NCBI GenBank assembly: GCA_964020085.1
Contig: OZ026605.1
Coordinates: 4,878,544 to 4,942,543, forward strand
Origin: Micromussa lordhowensis
Lineage: Eukaryota; Cnidaria; Anthozoa; Scleractinia; Lobophylliidae
Reading direction: 5' to 3'
DNA: 64,000 bases
The position numbers and the translations under genes are program-made. Below are positions 22,200 to 34,094 of this stretch, in pieces (the first letter of the stretch is position 1; each line of letters opens with the position of its first letter). A model generated the notes under the pieces. That model was given only the letters and a program-made list of their open reading frames with translations, ran no database searches and was not told the origin of the DNA.

Positions 22200-24070
22200 G
22201 TGATTTGAAAACGAATTCTGATTTAATTCTCTTGTGGCCATTTATCTTGTTTATCTTTCCTCCCCAAAAGCCTGCTTACGTTTTTGGCTTCCTCCCTTTG
22301 GCAAATGAGCATTATAATTACCTCATTTATATTTATGATTTTTAAGTCGTAAGCCATTTCAGCCTGTCAGTGGATTTTGCGTTCTCATGTTTTTGTCGCA
22401 AGTGTCATACAAGGCCTTCCCAAGTGTGGAGTGTCTGTATCTGTATAGCCTAACTTACCGGCTAAATTGTCTGTAATTGCTGTCAATTTTGCACTCATGA
22501 AACTGTCAGCCCTTTTGTTATAATTAACTGATGATTGTACACATGAATACCAAAGGATCAATGGAGCCACTGAATAAATAAGCAAGCTGGAAAATAATGT
22601 GCAGGCCTTATCTCCAGATTTACTTAAGAGCCTATTCACGGGTTTATAGTCGGCATAAAACCAAAATGGTATCTATATATTTGAGCCCCCGGTAAAGCAA
22701 GAAAAGGAGCATAAGAGCACTAAAGCACCTTCGTAATTCGAGTCCTGATCTGATTTTAACATCACCACTAATTCGTACCGGCAGTGCTCGAACTGTTAAA
22801 AATGATCCGCGTGCACTGTAGCACGTAACTGATCGACCCTACGAGCAGTCTGTTTTGTTCGAAATTCCGCTAGGTAAGAGCGAAAGAGGCAAGAGCGGGG
22901 AAGCCGTGAGCTGCGAGTATAGGGGCATCGAAAGACGAACGAAAAAACACTTACAGACGCCCGCGCTAATCGAGGTTCGCGGCTTTGCCACTACCCTCTG
23001 CTCCTCGGCTACTCGTTGTTTATACTTTTTTGCGTTCTTTCTCGTAGCCTAGGGAAAGGCTCTTGATGGGGACGAAAGAAATTCGGTGAGCGAGGGGAAC
23101 CGTCGAGCGCGCAAAACGTTAGCTAAGCGGGCAAAGCGAACCAGACCGCGCCCCAGACCGCTCTCGGATGGCTCCGCCCGCTCTATTTGTTTTCGTCCTG
23201 TAACCCAGCCGGGAGTCGCCACAGACTATCTTCCTCGTCGAATTTTCGGCAAAAGAGAGACTGTTCGCAGTCTTTCTTATGATTTGTGTCCTTGCAAGAC
23301 TTCCAAGATGCAGAATAGCGTACCGTGTCTAGGGAGAGCAGCGCAACACATTCCTTCCGGTAGCAGTGTCTTCCACTGAAAAGGTCTTTAAAAACAGGGG
23401 CATCCAACTAATCGTGGTTCCTGGAAAAATCAGGTGCACGCAACCGATATAACCTAACTGCAACCCGCAAAAACAGATTTCTGCAGAAATAAATAAGTCG
23501 CCTGCTCTGTAGCCTCATACGCAGACGCTCTTTGGGCTCGTCACGCAATCTTCCTCCCACGCGCTCTGTGAGTTTTGCATTGTTCTGCTAATGGTAGACA
23601 CCGCCAATGAATAAACTGAATGAAAATGACCGGATAGACAGACATCAGCAGATGTGAAGTTTGGACTAGGAGTTAGTTCTCTGGGATAAGAACTACCGTA
23701 CTTAAATTATATCAAACGCAAAACACGATGAAGAACACTTACAAAACTGTACAGTTTAATGAAAAGATTTGGAACTTTCACAGGATTCCATAAATTGATA
23801 CAAAATATAATAATTTGTTCTGAAGTAATTCTCGATTCCGTTTGTTTGTTTTCCCTCTTATAGTTTTGCACACTTTGTTAAAATGGCAAAACCATTAGTT
23901 AAAATAGACGAGGAGTGATTTTTTGGCGTTTTTTATACTCCTCATAAATATTTGTTGAGCTACATAAATTCCACTTGCCCATAAACAGATTTCACAGATC
24001 AAGATTTCATAAATGAAAAAATAAAAAGCTTATATGAGTGCGAAGCATGCGACTTTTGAATAGCAAAACG
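22200..24070. other. No gene supported; GC-richer patch at 22.85-23.4 kb
   Basis: Open frames of 60-97 codons at 22855-23407 overlap each other on both strands and show no family similarity. Their Arg-rich composition reflects local GC content. About 22725-22765 (CTTCGTAATTCGAGTCCTGATC) resembles 16950-16985, a possible leftover of the duplication that also produced the acyltransferase fragment. Confidence 0.35.
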
Positions 24071-24074
24071 ATTT

Positions 24075-25836
24075 TCAAATAGGTGTTGTACCGTTATAAA
24101 ACGTTTGGCCAGAGTTCTTGTCTAATAAAGTTGTAAGTTCAGTTAAATCTAGAACCAAGTTGTCGGCTTTAGCTGCGGCACGTAGTTTAGCAGATCTCGA
24201 ACGTGGATGAAGGTAAACTTCCTCATCCGAAGGATGAATAACGTTCTTATGAAGAGGAAGCCATGTGTTCGCTTTCGCTTTTCCCGCAACTTTTGTTCTT
24301 GATCGTAGGTAGCTCACCTCGGAGTTGGCTTCTTTGAAGAAATGTCTAACGATAGAGTCTTCTAAAGCATGAAATGAAATGACTACAAGGCGTCCTCCAG
24401 GACGCAGCAGTTTGTGCGCAGTTTTCAGGGCACATTGAAGTTCATTCAGCTCGTCGTTTACTAGTATGCGCAATGCTTGAAACGTTCTTGCTGCTGGGTG
24501 GAGGGTACGCGCAAACTTGTCGGTTCTGTTGTAGCGCACCGCTGCCGTTACAATGGCTGCTAACTGTCTCGTGAATAGTATTGGCATCTTTTGACGGGCT
24601 CGCACAATAGCCCTGGATATACGAACTGTAGAACAAACATAAAACAAGGTTAGGTTAGTAAGGTAAGGCAAGGTAACTTTATTTAGAGTCGTAAACGTAG
24701 GGAGCAGTTGTCCAATTTCCCGCGCCAGGGGTTCATGACAAAAACGCACAACTATTTACAATACTATTTACAAATAACATTACTACTTAGAATTACTGTA
24801 TTCGCTAAGATAAATTCAGAATATAATATAAAACGTTCCTGAGGGAAACCAGTCCTAATACCGGTATTAAAAGATTGTAATTTAAATAGGTAAAGCTATA
24901 TACAGTTCATATAATGACACCCTGTGAAAGTAACAATATTCAGGTGAGCACAAAATTGTGCTAAAGTGCTAGAGGATTTGGTAGATAGATAGATAGATAG
25001 AAACTTTATTAAAGTGTCAGAGGCCATCTAGCTAGGGAAAAAGAATCCCTTACTATTTGGGGACACCAATTAACGAAAAATTAACAAAGTAAAAACTATA
25101 TAAGTGATAGCTAAAATATCTACAGTTATCTAATTACGGGATTTGTAGTAAAAATATACAGTTATCTAATTAAGTAAAAATATACAGTTATCTAATTACG
25201 GGATTTATAGTAAAAAAATATACAGAAGTCAAGAAGAGCAGAGGCTACAGCCTGCGCAGCCATCATCTAAAAGTTCACTTATATTGAGTTGGCGTATCTT
25301 GCCTTTGAACGGCATTAGGGTTGTGACGTCCCTGATATTCTTGGGTAGTTTTGTCCATAGCCTAGGCCCTAGAAATCTAATAGAATGCTTGTCGTAGGTG
25401 ACTGTTTCATACCTGGGTATAGAGAAATCTGCTTATCTCAGATTGGTTACCAACAGTTGGTAGTTGATTCCATATGTGGGCAATCATGTATAAATAGGAG
25501 TTGTGCATGACAAGGCTGTTATTTGGAGGCTGCACAACATTTAAGCCACTGTCTCATAGATTGTATTTAGTTAGCCGAGGCATAAAAAATTGAGAGATAT
25601 AATTTGGGCCATCAAGTTTAAAACATTGAAATAGTAGATCTAAAGTGAACTCCAACACAATACCATCAAACAGCAATTGACTTGCAAGTCATGATGAGAG
25701 TGAAGAAACTCACTACCAAGGAGAATTGTCAAGTCCAATATGATTTAATTCCATTCCCTTTCCCTAGGACAGTAGGTATGTCTGGTCAGTCAAACAGTCA
25801 GTCCATTTGTCCATCCATCTGTTCATTCATCCATCT

Positions 25837-25903
<67 letters not shown>

Positions 25904-28900
25904 AGTTAGTCAGTCAGGCAGACAGGCAGACAGGCAGTTAGTCAGTCAGCCAGTCAGTCAGTCAATCAATCTAAAATGGCTAACAAATCAACTTAACAAT
26001 ATCTTGGAGCTGGCTGGTTGGTTGACTTGTCGGCCAGTTGGGCAACTAACCAATCCAGAATGGACATTGGTTGGTCAGTCAATTGGTTTGACTAGAAAGG
26101 AGAATCTATGTGTTGAGACTGTAGAATCAACTTGATGATATCTTGGAGTTGCCGGGTAAGTTGGCCAATTGGTTGATTGGTTACCCAGTCAGGCAACTAG
26201 CCAATCTAGCACAGATGTCAGTTGGTCAGTCAGTCAGTTTGAGTGTGTGTGAGGACTAGAAAGGAGAATCTGTATGATAAAACTGTAGAATCAACTCGAT
26301 GATATCTTGGAGTTGCCGGGTAAGTTGGCCAATTGGTTGATTGGTCACCCAGTCAGGCAACTAGCCAATCTAGTACAGATTTCAGTTGGTTAGTCAGTCA
26401 CTTTGAGTGTGTGTGAGGACTATAAAGGAGAATCTGTATGATAAAACTGTAGAATCAACTTGATGATATCTTGGAGCTGTCGGGTAAGTTGGCCAATTGG
26501 TTGATTGGTCACCCAGTCAGGCAACTAGCCAATCTAGTACAGATTTCAGTTGGTTAGTCAGTCACTTTGAGTGTGTGTGAGGACTATAAAGGAGAATCTG
26601 TATGATAAAACTGTAGAATCAACTTGATGATATCTTGGAGCTGTCGGGTAAGTTGGCCAATTGGTTGATTGGTCACCCAGTCAGGCAACTAGCCAATCTA
26701 GTACAGATTTCAGTTGGTTAGTCAGTCACTTTGAGTGTGTGTGAGGACAATAAAGGAGAATCTGTATGATAAAACTGTAGAATCAACTTGATGATATCTT
26801 GGAGCTGTCGGGTAAGTTGACCAATTGGTTGATTGGTCACCCAGTCAGGCAACTAGCCAATCTAGTACAGATTTCAGTTGGTTAGTCAGTCACTTTGAGT
26901 GTGTGTGAGGACTAGAAAGGAGAATCTGTATGACGAAACTGTAGAATCAACTCGATGATATCTTGGAGTTGCCGGGTAAGTTGGCCAATTGGTTGATTGG
27001 TCACCCAGTCAGGCAACTAGCCAATCTAGTACAGATTTCAGTTGGTTAGTCAGTCACTTTGAGTGTGTGTGAGGACTATAAAGGAGAATCTGTATGATAA
27101 AACTGTAGAATCAACTCGATGATATCTTGGAGCTGTCGGGTAAGTTGGCCAATTGGTTGATTGGTCACCCAGTCAGGCAACTAGCCAATCTAGTACAGAT
27201 TTCAGTTGGTTAGTCAGTCACTTTGAGTGTGTATGAGGACTAGAAAGGAGAATCTGTATAATAAAACTGTAGAATCAACTTGATGATATCTTGGAGCTGT
27301 CAGGTAAGTTGGCCAATTGGTTGATTGGTCACCCAGTCAGGCAACTAGCCAATCTAGTACAGATTTCAGTTCAATGGTTAGTCAGTCAGTTTGACTGTGT
27401 GTGAGGACTAGAAAGGAGAATCTGTATGATAAAACTGTAGAATCAACTTGATGATATCTTGGAGCTGTCGGGTAAGTTGGCCAATTGGTTGATTGGTCAC
27501 CCAGTCAGGCAACTAGCCAATCTAGTACAGATTTCAGTTGGTTAGTCAGTCACTTTGAGTGTGTGTGAGGACTATAAAGGAGAATCTGTATGATAAAACT
27601 GTAGAATCAACTCGATGATATCTTGGAGTTGCCGGGTAAGTTGGCCAATTGGTTGATTGGTCACCCAGTCAGGCAACTAGCCAATCTAGTACAGATTTCA
27701 GTTGGTTAGTCAGTCACTTTGAGTGTGTGTGAGGACTATAAAGGAGAATCTGTATGATAAAACTGTAGAATCAACTCGATGATATCTTGGAGCTGTCGGG
27801 TAAGTTGGCCAATTGGTTGATTGGTCACCCAGTCAGGCAACTAGCCAATCTAGTACAGATTTCAGTTGGTTAGTCAGTCACTTTGAGTGTGTATGAGGAC
27901 TAGAAAGGAGAATCTGTATAATAAAACTGTAGAATCAACTCGATGATATCTTGGAGCTGTCGGGTAAGTTGGCCAATTGGTTGATTGGTCACCCAGTCAG
28001 GCAACTAGCCAATCTAGTACAGATTTCAGTTCAATGGTTAGTCAGTCAGTTTGACTGTGTTTGAAGACTAGAAAGGAGAACATGTATGATGAAACTGTAG
28101 AATCAACTCGAATCAATCATCTAGAATCAATCTTGAAGTTGCCAGGTTGATGGCCAGAATGTTAACTGGTGAGCCAGTTGGGCTACTAGCCAATCTAGCA
28201 CAGACGTTAGTTAGTCAGTCAGCAGAGTGTGTGTTTGAAGACTACAGCTGTAGGAAGGAGAATCTGTGTAGAAACTGTTAGTAGAAACCTGCTTAATGAA
28301 AAGAAATGTAGGATGTAATAAACTTGATAATGTCAGATGATCATGGTAGTATTCCAGAACCTAACGGCAACGACAAAGAATGTATATTAAGCACCAACCA
28401 GCTTCCTTTTCTTGTCCATATTGCCTTAATACAGCTGCAAGCTCTGTCTCATTGATAGAATTGACCACATCAGCGGCTGTCATCAGAAGGTGCTTGTCAC
28501 CTCTTTCATTGCCGATATTCCTTACATCCATTCTCATATCAAGTGGACCATCTTTGTAAAAAGAAAACCCTCTGTCTGGATCATCAAATTGAATACTGGA
28601 AGCACCAATGTCAAGGAGCATTCCATCAACAGATTCATTTTTAATTCCATGGCCTTGAAGAAGTTTGTAGATATTACTAAATTTTCCCAAAAAGGGAAAT
28701 AACTTTCCCTTAAATTCAGATCTCTCTGAGAGAATGTTTGCTATCTCTATTGCACTAGGATCTCTGTCAAAAGCATAGACTTTGCATCTTGCACTTGAAA
28801 GGATTGCTGCACTATGTCCCCCAGAGCCAAATGTTGCATCTATAAATATCTGCAAAAGTAAATAAGAAAGTAAGCATTTTTTTTATGCCAGATTAATTTG

Positions 28901-29325
28901 ATATTTAGGAGTACTCTACGATAATTGCACCATACAAGAAAATGGCTATGGAGGTCTGACACTGAGAAATTAAAACACAGTTGAGGGAAAAAAAGTGCGT
29001 GATCAATTGCTGGTTTTCACATGACGTCACTAAAATTCAAACTACAAAACTATTGATCCTCCTGATATTTTACTTTCATGATGTATAAGAGCAGCTGAAA
29101 ACTAATATCCATAAATATTTTTGCTCAGAATGGATTTTGGTTTTTTGATAGACCACACTTGAATTTCTTAAGCTTTTGGGTGACGCGAAACTTACATGAC
29201 GACCGTGTTTGTTAAAAAGTGACTTATTTCAGGACTTATTTCGGGGAATTTGGCTATCTCAACAGTTCTTGTATTAGAAAAAGTATTATTTTAATGTTTT
29301 TTAGTTCCTCGAGAAATAAATTCAT

Positions 29326-29359
<34 letters not shown>

Positions 29360-30426
29360 GTTGGTTTCCAGCTGCCATGTTGGTACCCATCCGGATGGGC
29401 ACCAACATGGCGTCTCCTTACAAATCTCTATAAATTTGGGTAAAAAGTTTCTCCGCATATCTTGCATAAGGAAAATTATTGTGACCTGAATCTTGGCAAG
29501 AGCCTTGGCATACTTACCTTCTTTCTTTTCACAGACTCTGGACTTAATCTATTGAACGGTTTTGATTTTGATTTTGAATGGCATGACACTGAAAACCAGC
29601 AATTATTTCTGGGCTTGGTACTTGCGTTATGGGTACGCGGATGACCAAATGGTATTGTTTTTAAGCCATTTTGGTGTAAAATAGGTTAAAAATATTCTGA
29701 CCAAGTTGCTCTGAAATAGGACATGCTTTGTAAACAACAAAATTAATGGTACTCAATCCTCCTGGTTAGCCAGGATCGATGTATTAGAGACAGATACCGA
29801 TTCAGAGGCCTGAATTATGGTATCACTTATTGGTTCGCTCTGAAATAGGGCATCGTAAATCAGAGACGTGCCGCATATAACCTCATGAAAAAGTTCGCAA
29901 AGTTCCCACACCCCTTCCTCTCTGATTTGTGTTGGCTGATCAGTAGAGAAACAGTAGCTGAATCAGATTTGTATGTTACAAGGATTTTATTTTTGTACAT
30001 CCTTTTGTGACGTAAACAATCACACATTGTAATATGGAGTTTCAATTCCGCCATGATTTTTAAGATGTTTTGTTGCCTTGCCACAAATATATAAACCATA
30101 TGACTATCCTTTACAGAGCAATTAATTTTAAATGAACATGGTAGTATTTCCCTTTCTGGTTGAAAGAAAATTACTCGATGGAAAAAGAAGCTTGGAAAAG
30201 AGAAAACAATCGTTACGAAGTTAAAGGTGAACCTGCCGTAACCCGCAGTGAACATTTCGTGACTTACTTGTCCATCACGAGGGGCTAGAAAGCTGAGACA
30301 TTCCTTCAGCATCACAGGGACATGAATGGTGTGTGAATCACCTTGAGTGCAGAAGCATCGCAATTTCTGAGAAGGAAGTATAAAGAGACTTCTCGTGCAG
30401 AGCGACGACAAAGAACTCGCCGCCAT
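24075..30426 (-). CDS. METTL15: Mitochondrial 12S rRNA m4C methyltransferase (RsmH/MraW family)
   Basis: Three exons, 30268-30426, 28399-28849 and 24075-24625, join in phase to 386 aa (human METTL15 is about 407). The N-terminus (MAASSLSSLCTRSLF...) is Arg/Ser-rich and looks like a mitochondrial presequence. Exon 1 then has HVPVMLKECLSFL. Exon 2 has the SAM-binding motif DATFGSGGHS and then DGMLLDIGASS and DRGFSF. Exon 3 has RAIVRAR, LRPGGRLVVISFHALEDSI and RSAKLRA, all hallmarks of RsmH methyltransferases, which modify a cytosine in small-subunit rRNA. An in-frame ATG at 30477 would overlap the divergent gene's leader, so the ATG at 30426 (AAAATGGCGG context) is chosen. Intron 2 (3.8 kb) contains a retrotransposon remnant and a satellite array; intron 1 holds a MITE. 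Confidence 0.92.
24979..25640 (-). mobile_element. 3' remnants of non-LTR retrotransposon(s), GATA-ended
   Basis: On the minus strand about 25440-25640 encodes PNYISQFFMPRLTKYNL, an internal stop, then DSGLNVVQPP and IAHIWNQLP. About 25240-25410 encodes KHSIRFLGPRLWTKLPKNI and FKGKIRQLN. Both are typical of the extreme C-termini of non-LTR reverse transcriptases (CR1/L2-like). The piece ends at a GATA microsatellite (about 24979-25000), a common 3' tail of such elements. It is 5' truncated, carries stops, and sits inside METTL15 intron 2. The two motif blocks may come from two fused insertions. Confidence 0.7.
25780..25970. repeat. (CAGT)n-type microsatellite
   Basis: Imperfect tandem GTCA/CAGT tetranucleotides run through this stretch, densest at 25845-25925, with TCAGGCAGACAGG variants. 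It adjoins the 164-bp satellite, whose units also contain TTAGTCAGTCAC. The larger array may have grown from this tract. Confidence 0.9.
25975..28310. repeat. 164-bp satellite array in METTL15 intron 2, about 14 units
   Basis: Units begin ACTGTAGAATCAACT at 26119, 26282, 26446, 26610, 26774, 26938, 27102, 27266, 27434, 27598, 27762, 27926 and 28094. Spacing is 164 bp, except 163 at the first and 168 after 27266 and 27926, where TTCAATGG is gained. Every unit has GATATCTTGGAG, CCAATTGGTTGATTGG and GGCAACTAGCCAATCTAG. Diverged half-units lie at both edges (about 25985 and 28140). A four-unit higher-order block of 660 bp (26774-27433) is repeated at 27434-28093. Confidence 0.95.
29005..29604. 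mobile_element. MITE in METTL15 intron 1
   Basis: Termini AATTGCTGGTTTTCA (29005) and TGAAAACCAGCAATT (ending 29604) are exact complements. Similarity extends about 40 bp inward. Near the centre a hairpin, GCCATGTTGGTACCCATCC with its complement (about 29373-29410), has one mismatch. This centre resembles that of the MITE at 15234-15820. Confidence 0.7.
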
Positions 30427-30494
30427 TTTGTTTTCATGAAAGTGTGAAACGACTGACCAAAAAGATTGAGGATTCAAGCGCGCCTACTTTCAAA
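30427..30494. promoter_or_regulatory. 68-bp divergent intergenic region of METTL15 and the UBC9-like gene
   Basis: The two start codons point away from each other with only 68 bp between them, so 5' leaders and core promoter must be shared or overlap. Both start codons sit in the same phrase, AAAATGGCGGC (30491-30501 on +; mirrored at 30421-30430 on -). That phrase combines a Kozak-like context with the consensus of the YY1 zinc-finger factor. No TATA box is visible. Factor binding is inference. Confidence 0.65.
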
Positions 30495-33494
30495 ATGGCG
30501 GCAGTCAGAGCACAGCTCGTGGATCCAGTCGAAAGACTGGAAGAAGAGTACAAAGCCTGGAAACACAAACATCCCAAGGTTTGTTATCAATCAGTTGTTC
30601 TGAGACGATTTTTACTGCAGTCTCAAACAAGATCTTCTGAATATGGCACTGAATTCGCGTGCTCTGCATGCTTAAGCGGACTTCAAATTTTAAGCTAAGG
30701 TTATTCTTTTTATTTAAGTCGGAATATTTACTGAATTTTGGTTTAGGATTTCATCGCAAATCCAGTTAAGAAGGACAATGAAGATATCGACTGGCTAACA
30801 TGGCAATGTGGTAACTATTAACTAAAGCTTAATGGATTTTTCCCTGTTGCTATTCAGTGGAGCTGCCAGCCATTGGGCCATTCCATTTTTTATCCGCACC
30901 CCCCCCCCCCCCGTTTGAGGTACTTTCTATTTCACCCCCTCAGGAAAGTGAACTTTTGACTCCCTATGAAAAAGAAGATCAAATTGCCGGCACACTCCCC
31001 CTTCAGGATATATTCAAAGATCAAAGATGCCGACACACAAAAGAACCCCCTCCCCCCTCCCCCCTTCCCCCTCGGATTTCCCTTAACCTCAATAGGGGGT
31101 GCAGATATTAAATGACAAAGAAGGGTTAAGATGGAGTATGGGGTGGGGTGGGGGGAGAGGGGGTTGCAATAAGCATTCCATCCAGGGGGAACTAGAAGAA
31201 CAGTTTTGTACTCCTAGTTGCTAGATGCTACTGAAATGGGGATAAGCTGTGGCAGCATGTACGACACTTAAATCTGATGTAGGATTTGTTTACAATCACC
31301 AGGTTGTCATTAATAAAAGCAAATTTATGTCTTTCTTTCACAGCTATCCCCGGACCCAAGAAGGTAAGGTTATGTATTTCAAATACATAACTACAGGCAT
31401 TCATGGGTTAATTTTTTTGCCATAGCACAGTTATTGTAAGACATTTGCTGTTTTGATCCTGTATTTACTAGTCAACTCAAAATAGTTGATTTACTCTTAG
31501 AATTTGATTGTCTATTGATTTCTTTCTCCCCATCACCTAATATTACTCTCTGAATTTTCTATAAGCTTAAGATAAGGTTTTGATGTAATACTTCTCAAAC
31601 TCATTAGTAATTCATCAAGTTTAAAGAAAGGAAATCACAACTGTCACAGTGTTTAGAGATCTGATCTTAATTACCATAGATTTTTACAATTTAATTTCTC
31701 CATTTTCTCCTTAGGTTTAGTTTCGATTGAGAAGATATATCAAACAAGGGCGTAGCCAGGGGGGTCCTGGGGTGCCCGTGACCCCCCCTTTGTAAGCCTT
31801 TTTGTAAGCAAACAACCTACAATATTCAGGTGACAATCTGATGAGTACCCTCTGTATAAGTCAGTGTGACCCCCCCTTTGAAAAATCCTGGCTACGCCCA
31901 TGTCAAACACTCAAGACAATGTTTGATTATGTCATCAAAAATACTCTGCTGTGTATCATAATTTCAACTCTCTTCTCGATGTTTGGAAATGTGGTCAAAC
32001 ACAGTCTTTCATGTTTGATATAAAACATCTTTTTGTAGGCAATCGGTCCCTTTGTTTCTTTTTCTCTTAAGAATTATTTTCCTGTGATGTATTCTTTTCA
32101 CTTAGACCATTTGGGAAGGAGGTATGTACAAGCTGGAGTTGTCATTTCCCCAGGATTACCCATTTTCACCTCCTAAATGTAAGTTCAAAGCTGTAGTTTG
32201 TTGTAACTGCACAATCACTAGCTGAAAACCTTGAATGGCCTGTTTTCAGAATCTGTTAATCGGGAATGCTGAAGTTCCTGCACTGTAATGATTCGATATA
32301 GTGCCCAGGGTGCTTGTTTAATTTTGGTACCTCAAGGGAGGGTGCTTATTCAAGACACGGCGCTCGTGTCTTTTTTTGAAAAACAACCGAATGTTCAAAA
32401 CAAAACTATAATACGGTATGAACCCCCGTTGATAGGTGCTCTGATGATGCTGTAATATTATAAGATAAGAATAGGGGCTCTTATTTATAAACACACATTA
32501 GAAGGGGGCACGTTTTGGAAGGAGGGCGCTAAATAGAATCATTACGGTATATGTAAATAACCAACTGCTTTTTAGAAAGTTCCTGTCAGACATTGAACAT
32601 TTAACATACTAGGTTTGTTCATTATGATGTCCTGGCCAAATGTAGCTCTTTGCTCTGTGCCTGATGTGTCAACTCCTATCTCGTTAAATATTAAATGTAA
32701 TAAAGATGATTGTCTTATTTCTCTTAGGTGTGTTTAATCCTGTTATCTTGCATCCAAATGTTTTTCCTTCTGGCAAAGTTTCCTTGTCACTGATCGACAA
32801 GAGTAAAGGCTGGAAGCCACAAATCACTACTAAAGAGGTAATGACCAAAACAATGTTTACTTTTTTTAATTTAATGCTACAGTATGCTTTGAACATTTGT
32901 TAAAATAATTTTTTTTTTGTTCAGGTGCTCCTTGGTATTCAGCTGTTATTAGGTGAACCTAATTTCCAGGATCCAGCTCAGGCAGAAGCTTATGTAGTTT
33001 ATTGGTAAGGAAAAAAAACAATTCACCTCCCATGAATACTAATAACTGGACAGTCCATTGCAATTTGTCTTTTTATGTTCCATGTGTCTAATTTACGACT
33101 TTTTGGGCACAGCATGTAAATTACCATAGTCTTTCTTGTTAACTCGGCTGGGGGGATCTAGGGGGTTCGGGGGGATATTACAACACATTGACTTGGCATC
33201 AGAATGCTGGAGGACCTTGATTGTAAAGATTTTCTGGGGAAGGATGCACCCGGCCCCTCCTACAGAGGACCGCCTCTGGCGGTCTGTATCTCATACCTTC
33301 TTCTCTGAAATCCTCTATCTGCCCCAGCTCAGGATCCCATTTTTTTACCCCTCCTCCCTTCAACCAATGAACTATGGAGCTGGGGTTTTCTTTCCTGATT
33401 ACTATCAACTCTCTGTTGCAGCCAAAGCCGGTTGGAATACGAAGAAAGAGTTAAGAAGCAAGCAAAAGAAATGGCTCCAAATGGCCTTGGATAG
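30495..33494 (+). CDS. UBC9-like E2 conjugating enzyme with Ser at the catalytic Cys position
   Basis: Seven exons (30495-30578, 30747-30810, 31344-31363, 32106-32178, 32728-32837, 32925-33004, 33422-33494) join in phase to 167 aa; UBC9 has about 158. The order of UBC9 features is kept: [66 protein letters not shown] and C-terminal [20 protein letters not shown]9 is the SUMO E2. The catalytic cysteine of its SGTVCLSI segment is replaced here: SGKVSLSL, Ser at residue 99, codon TCC. The HPN motif (89-91) is intact. Many positions differ from canonical UBC9, so this is probably a diverged paralogue. It could be a pseudo-E2 or a SUMO-binding scaffold, or it could form an oxyester. It is not evidently a pseudogene: frame and all splice sites are intact. 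Confidence 0.85.
31747..31902. mobile_element. 156-bp hAT-like MITE in UBC9-like intron 3
   Basis: Termini GGGCGTAGCCAGG and CCTGGCTACGCCC are complements, followed inward by GGGGGGTC / GACCCCCCC-type tracts. Flanking TCAAACA occurs on both sides (31740-31746 and 31903-31909) within an 8-bp near-match, as expected of hAT elements. It is non-coding. Confidence 0.75.
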
Positions 33495-34094
33495 AAATGA
33501 ACACTATATTAGACATGTTAAATAATTATTTAAAAATTGCAAGACTTACATGTACCACTACGTTTGAATTTGTTTTAAAGTCAGTTCTACTAATGTGGTG
33601 TTTCATCAGGACAATATGGTGGCATTGTGAGAAAATAGATACAATTAGATCCACTAGTAAGGCCCACACAAGAGAAAAATAGTCTAGTTCAGGCCATCTC
33701 TGACCTTTTAAGAGCTTAAGAAAAGGTGTGAACAAGCCAAAAAAGGGGGACATGATGACACGAGGAACAATTGTACATGATGTATTAAAACTTTGCACTG
33801 AACAGTTACTTGTAAGAACTGTACATACCACACATCTATAAATACATTAAAATTGTCCCTTGAACCAAGAGTTACAAAACTTGTACCTGAGGAAATGGAC
33901 TTACTGTTCGAGAGAATCTATGTTCACATTGCAATCCTAAAACTGGGTTTATGCCTGTGTTGCGGCTCAATTTTACCCACAATGTAATTTGGTATTTCCT
34001 TTGTCTCATACACATAATCATGTATTACCATACACCAGAACAACTGACAACAGCAAATAGTAATGGCTAAGATTGAACCACAACAGACACATGG
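33495..34094. other. 3' flank of the UBC9-like gene; no further gene seen
   Basis: AT-rich, with short frames on both strands and none recognisable. ATAAATACATTAAAA near 33838-33852 could serve in 3' end formation, but no canonical AATAAA close to the stop stands out. Confidence 0.35.

Noticed and set aside
22855..23407. Arg-rich overlapping ORFs in the GC-richer patch
   Set aside because: Frames overlap on both strands, have no recognisable domain and follow base composition.
25975..28310. CRISPR-like array
   Set aside because: The repeats are contiguous 164-bp satellite units without unique spacers, in an intron of an animal gene.
28490..28702. Plus-strand ORF opposite METTL15 exon 2
   Set aside because: Antisense shadow of a well-supported exon.
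30857..31111. Pro-rich ORF within the UBC9-like intron 2
   Set aside because: It arises from C-rich homopolymer tracts between confirmed exons.
33136..33525. 129-codon ORF overlapping the last UBC9-like exon
   Set aside because: It is in frame with the last coding exon only from 33422; the upstream part is intron sequence before the TTGCAG acceptor.
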